Shown: positions 61,514 to 64,000 of the stretch, one piece after another
Numbering within the stretch: the stretch's first letter is position 1
Layout: the number at the start of each line of letters is the position of its first letter
DNA from: an uncultured Nitrospirales bacterium
Lineage (GTDB): Bacteria > Nitrospirota > Nitrospiria > Nitrospirales > UBA8639
Assembly: GCA_958295805.1 (NCBI GenBank)
Contig: OY282373.1
Coordinates: forward strand, 281,001-345,000
Length of the DNA stretch: 64,000 nt
Reading direction: 5' to 3'
Translations under genes and position numbers: made by a program
The notes under the pieces: generated by a model
The model's input: only the letters and a program-made list of their open reading frames with translations
Told to the model about the DNA's origin: nothing
Database searches by the model: none

Positions 61514-62611
61514 ATGCCGAAAGAATCTCTTGACGTAATCGTCTCCGAACTCGCTCATGAAGAAGATTGGCGTCGTATGCGTGCCATGGCCACGTGTCTC
61601 AAGGGAGGGCCGCAAGTCGTTGATCTGATCATCGTGGCCATGCAAACCGGGGCCCCGTCCTATAAAGTTGAAGCGGCCAGCATGTTGGCGCGAATCCGGG
61701 ATCCTCGAGCGGGCGTGCCCCTGGTCCAGTTGATGGAAGGCGAAGAAGAGAGCGTCCGTGAAGCGGTGGTCCTCTCGTTGGAACAAATGGCCGGCATTGT
61801 GAATGACGAGGCCGCGGCCACGCTGGTTGAGTTGTTGAAGAATGACACGCTTCGGCCTTCGGTGACCAGATTGCTGGGAATGATTCCGACCTCCATCGGC
61901 CCTTTGACCGCGATGCTGAAAGATCCTGATGAGTCGGCCCGGGTGAATGCCGCTCAAATTCTGGACCATCTCCTTGACCCGCGTTCCGCGGATGCCCTGG
62001 TTGACGCCATGGGGGAGCCCGCCATCAGCGAGATGGCGATTCAAACCCTGAAAAAGCTTGGAGCCATCCGGGATCGCGTTGATGCGATCATGGATGAATT
62101 GCGTGACGTGGAACAATCTGAACTCCGGGAAGGCGCCCGTCAGGAAGCGGTGCATAAGCTTCATCCGATTGGCCGTCCCATCGTCGAGATCTTGATTGAA
62201 TACCTTGAAGATGATGATTGGGTGGTGCGTGAGGCCGCCGCAGACGTGTTGGGAAAAATCGGAGACGTGCGAGCGGTGGAGCCGTTGATTGAGCGACTGA
62301 AGCGGGACAAAGATACGGGAGTCAAAGAACTGGCCACCAAGGGGTTGGGCTTAATCGGAGACGCCAGGCCCGTTGATCTCCTGATTGACATGATTCCGAT
62401 TAAACCGTTGCGCGTCTTGGCGGTGGAAGCCTTGGAGAAAATCAAAGACGTGGAAGCCTTGCGCCCCCACGCGGAGTTGTTTAAGAAGATGAAGGATGAC
62501 CGTGACGGTCTGGTCTCGTATAATTCGGGCGTCATCCTTGATAAGTTGGCAGCGGCGGAGGCGCAGATGGATGAAGAGCTGTGGGCCGATCAGGAGAAAG
62601 TGAATGGCTGA
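61514..62611 (+). CDS. HEAT-repeat protein 3
   Basis: The 365-residue protein has about eight divergent repeats (YKVEAASMLARIRDPRAGVP, VREAAADVLGKIGDVRAVEP). The N-terminal repeats are less regular. It starts 26 bases after HEAT protein 2 and overlaps HEAT protein 4 by 8 bases. Confidence 0.86.
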   Translation: MPKESLDVIVSELAHEEDWRRMRAMATCLKGGPQVVDLIIVAMQTGAPSYKVEAASMLARIRDPRAGVPLVQLMEGEEESVREAVVLSLEQMAGIVNDEAAATLVELLKNDTLRPSVTRLLGMIPTSIGPLTAMLKDPDESARVNAAQILDHLLDPRSADALVDAMGEPAISEMAIQTLKKLGAIRDRVDAIMDELRDVEQSELREGARQEAVHKLHPIGRPIVEILIEYLEDDDWVVREAAADVLGKIGDVRAVEPLIERLKRDKDTGVKELATKGLGLIGDARPVDLLIDMIPIKPLRVLAVEALEKIKDVEALRPHAELFKKMKDDRDGLVSYNSGVILDKLAAAEAQMDEELWADQEKVNG

Positions 62612-63356
62612 GCATCATCGTCTCGAACAATTACTGTCCGCCCTTCGTGACGACAACGAAGGGTTACGCAATCACGCGGCCGCCGGACTGGGACAAATCG
62701 GCGAGTCGGCAATCCCTCGGTTGATCAACATGTTTGGGGATGATGATCTGGTGATTCGTGAGGCCGCGGTCAACGCCGTCGTTCACGTTGGGGACGCTGC
62801 GATTGATCCCTTGATTGAGGCGCTGACCGATGATGAATGGGCCATTCGAGAGCAGTCGGCTTCCGCGTTGGGCAAACTCAAGAGCCCGCGAGCCGTGGGC
62901 CCACTGGTGAAGGCGTTGACCGATAAAGATGGCGGCGTGCGGACCGCCGCGGTCTGGGCGTTGGAGAAGATCGGGGACCCCGAAGCCGTGCCGGCCTTGG
63001 TCGGCTGTTTGATGGACGCAGTGTTGCGAGAAGACGTCGCCCGCGTGTTGAAAAAAATCGGAGACACGCGAGCCACTGACGCCTTGATTGATGGCCTGAA
63101 AGGGTCTAATTGGATCGTTCGCCGTCACTCGGCCGAAGCCCTCGGAAAAATCGGGGATGCTAAAGGATTTTCTCCGTTGGTTGAGGCCTTGACGGATGAT
63201 GACTGGCTTGTTCGTCGGAATGCCGCTGAATCGTTGGCCAGGTTGGGTGACGCCCGAGCCATTCAGCCGGTGTCGGCCTTATTGGAAGATGAAAATGAAA
63301 TGGTGCGTGATACCGCGGAAGGGGTGTTGGCAAGCTTAGGCTGGACCCCTGAGTAG
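62604..63356 (+). CDS. HEAT-repeat protein 4
   Basis: The 250-residue protein is made almost entirely of HEAT repeats of about 31 residues (LRNHAAAGLGQIGESAIPRL, IREQSASALGKLKSPRAVGP, VRRNAAESLARLGDARAIQP). It ends SLGWTPE. The 8-base overlap with protein 3 indicates cotranscription. Confidence 0.87.
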   Translation: MAEHHRLEQLLSALRDDNEGLRNHAAAGLGQIGESAIPRLINMFGDDDLVIREAAVNAVVHVGDAAIDPLIEALTDDEWAIREQSASALGKLKSPRAVGPLVKALTDKDGGVRTAAVWALEKIGDPEAVPALVGCLMDAVLREDVARVLKKIGDTRATDALIDGLKGSNWIVRRHSAEALGKIGDAKGFSPLVEALTDDDWLVRRNAAESLARLGDARAIQPVSALLEDENEMVRDTAEGVLASLGWTPE

Positions 63357-63422
63357 CGTCTGGTGGACGGTGGCTGGTGTATCACGAGCCGCTCGCCACC
63401 TGCTTAAGAAGGAGAAGTCGTT

Positions 63423-64000
63423 ATGGCAGATGCAGGTCCGAGTCCCCTTGTTCAAATCAATCCCAAACGTGCCAAGAAGGATGGCTTTAATCTTGTCACG
63501 GAAAACGTCATTGCGGTCAACCTGGAGGCCAGACAACTTGAAGTGGAATTATTGGCCTATGACGGGAAAACCGTGTTATTGGACGTGGCTGAAGACGTGC
63601 TTGACGATCTTCAAAAAATTAAACCAGGTGACGGGGCGACCCTCCGCATCGTGGAGGAAGACGGAAAGCGGCTGGTCAAGCAGTTCCGCATTCGGGCGAA
63701 AGATCCGAACGTCGTCAAGGTTGATGCCGCGTTGATGGACCTAAAGGATTCTCACTGGCTGAATCGGAAATATGCCGTTGAAGTGTTGGGAGAACTCAAG
63801 GCCGCCTCTGCCGTGGATGACCTGGTGGAATGTCTGGACGATGAAGTGGGTGACGTGCGGCATCGCGCGTATGAAGCGTTGATTAAAATCGGCGCGCCCT
63901 CCGTTCCGCAAGTCATTCCTCTGTTGGTGTCGGAAGAAGATGAATTGCGTCAGTCCGCCACCGAGATTCTGCGAAAAATCGGTAAGCCGGCCGTGGAACC
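63423..64000 (+). CDS. HEAT-repeat protein 5 with N-terminal beta-rich domain (3' end beyond window)
   Basis: The ATG at 63423 follows AGAAGGAG. The first 95 residues are a beta-rich region with no HEAT pattern (VIAVNLEARQLEVELLAYDG, KPGDGATLRIVEEDGKRLVK). HEAT repeats then follow (LNRKYAVEVLGELKAASAVD, VRHRAYEALIKIGAPSVPQV) and continue to the window edge. The N-terminal domain distinguishes it from the other four. Confidence 0.83.
   Translation, partial: MADAGPSPLVQINPKRAKKDGFNLVTENVIAVNLEARQLEVELLAYDGKTVLLDVAEDVLDDLQKIKPGDGATLRIVEEDGKRLVKQFRIRAKDPNVVKVDAALMDLKDSHWLNRKYAVEVLGELKAASAVDDLVECLDDEVGDVRHRAYEALIKIGAPSVPQVIPLLVSEEDELRQSATEILRKIGKPAVE

Overview
The window looks like a bacterial chromosome segment from a Gram-negative organism: it has outer-membrane beta-barrels, a periplasmic ligase and exported proteins with signal peptides. 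Several genes resemble ones I associate with Nitrospirota-type bacteria (clusters of HEAT-repeat proteins, a DsrE-like protein, a split PntAA/PntAB/PntB transhydrogenase, many short exported hypotheticals). That assignment is an inference, since no rRNA or phylogenetic marker was tested. A glycine-to-betaine methyltransferase fusion suggests a salt-exposed habitat.

Layout. 1-8.2 kb is core-like: an alginate-export-type barrel, an initiator tRNA gene split by a group I intron, a fatty-acid desaturase, a hibernation factor, a CBS protein, a Lon-like secreted protease domain and Pcm. 8.27-12.73 kb is a GC-rich insert with two large membrane mannosyltransferase-like genes, lying between what appear to be the two halves of one GlcG/HbpS-type gene. 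12.8-15.8 kb holds an orphan antitoxin and two dehydrogenases. 15.9-35.65 kb is a defence island, all on the minus strand. It is a type I restriction-modification locus (hsdM, hsdS, hsdR) whose gaps are filled with other conflict modules: Fic, a VapBC-like pair, a KAP NTPase, a DUF6978/DUF1828-1829/AlbA_2 set, and a tightly coupled darT-darG-recQ::phosphoribosyltransferase-dprA cassette joined to the start of hsdR. hsdM and the DUF6978 gene carry frameshifts as read.

35.8-47.8 kb returns to housekeeping: LigE-type ligase, uroporphyrinogen-III synthase, an MBL-fold protein with a possible PqqD-like domain, RicT, DsrE-like, endonuclease III, ribosomal protein S21 and the proton-translocating transhydrogenase. 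48-64 kb has an exported phosphodiesterase-like protein, the betaine synthesis enzyme, a porin, a 17-copy 14-bp tandem repeat, a spermidine/putrescine-type ABC operon, and five HEAT-repeat genes, the last running off the window.

Most notable: (1) the darT-darG-recQ::PRT-dprA-hsdR operon with a duplicated hsdR 5' end marking its far edge; (2) the group I intron in the initiator tRNA; (3) the 17x14-bp array of GTCA-N-TGAC palindromes between two divergent transcription units; (4) the GlcG-type gene split by the mannosyltransferase insert.
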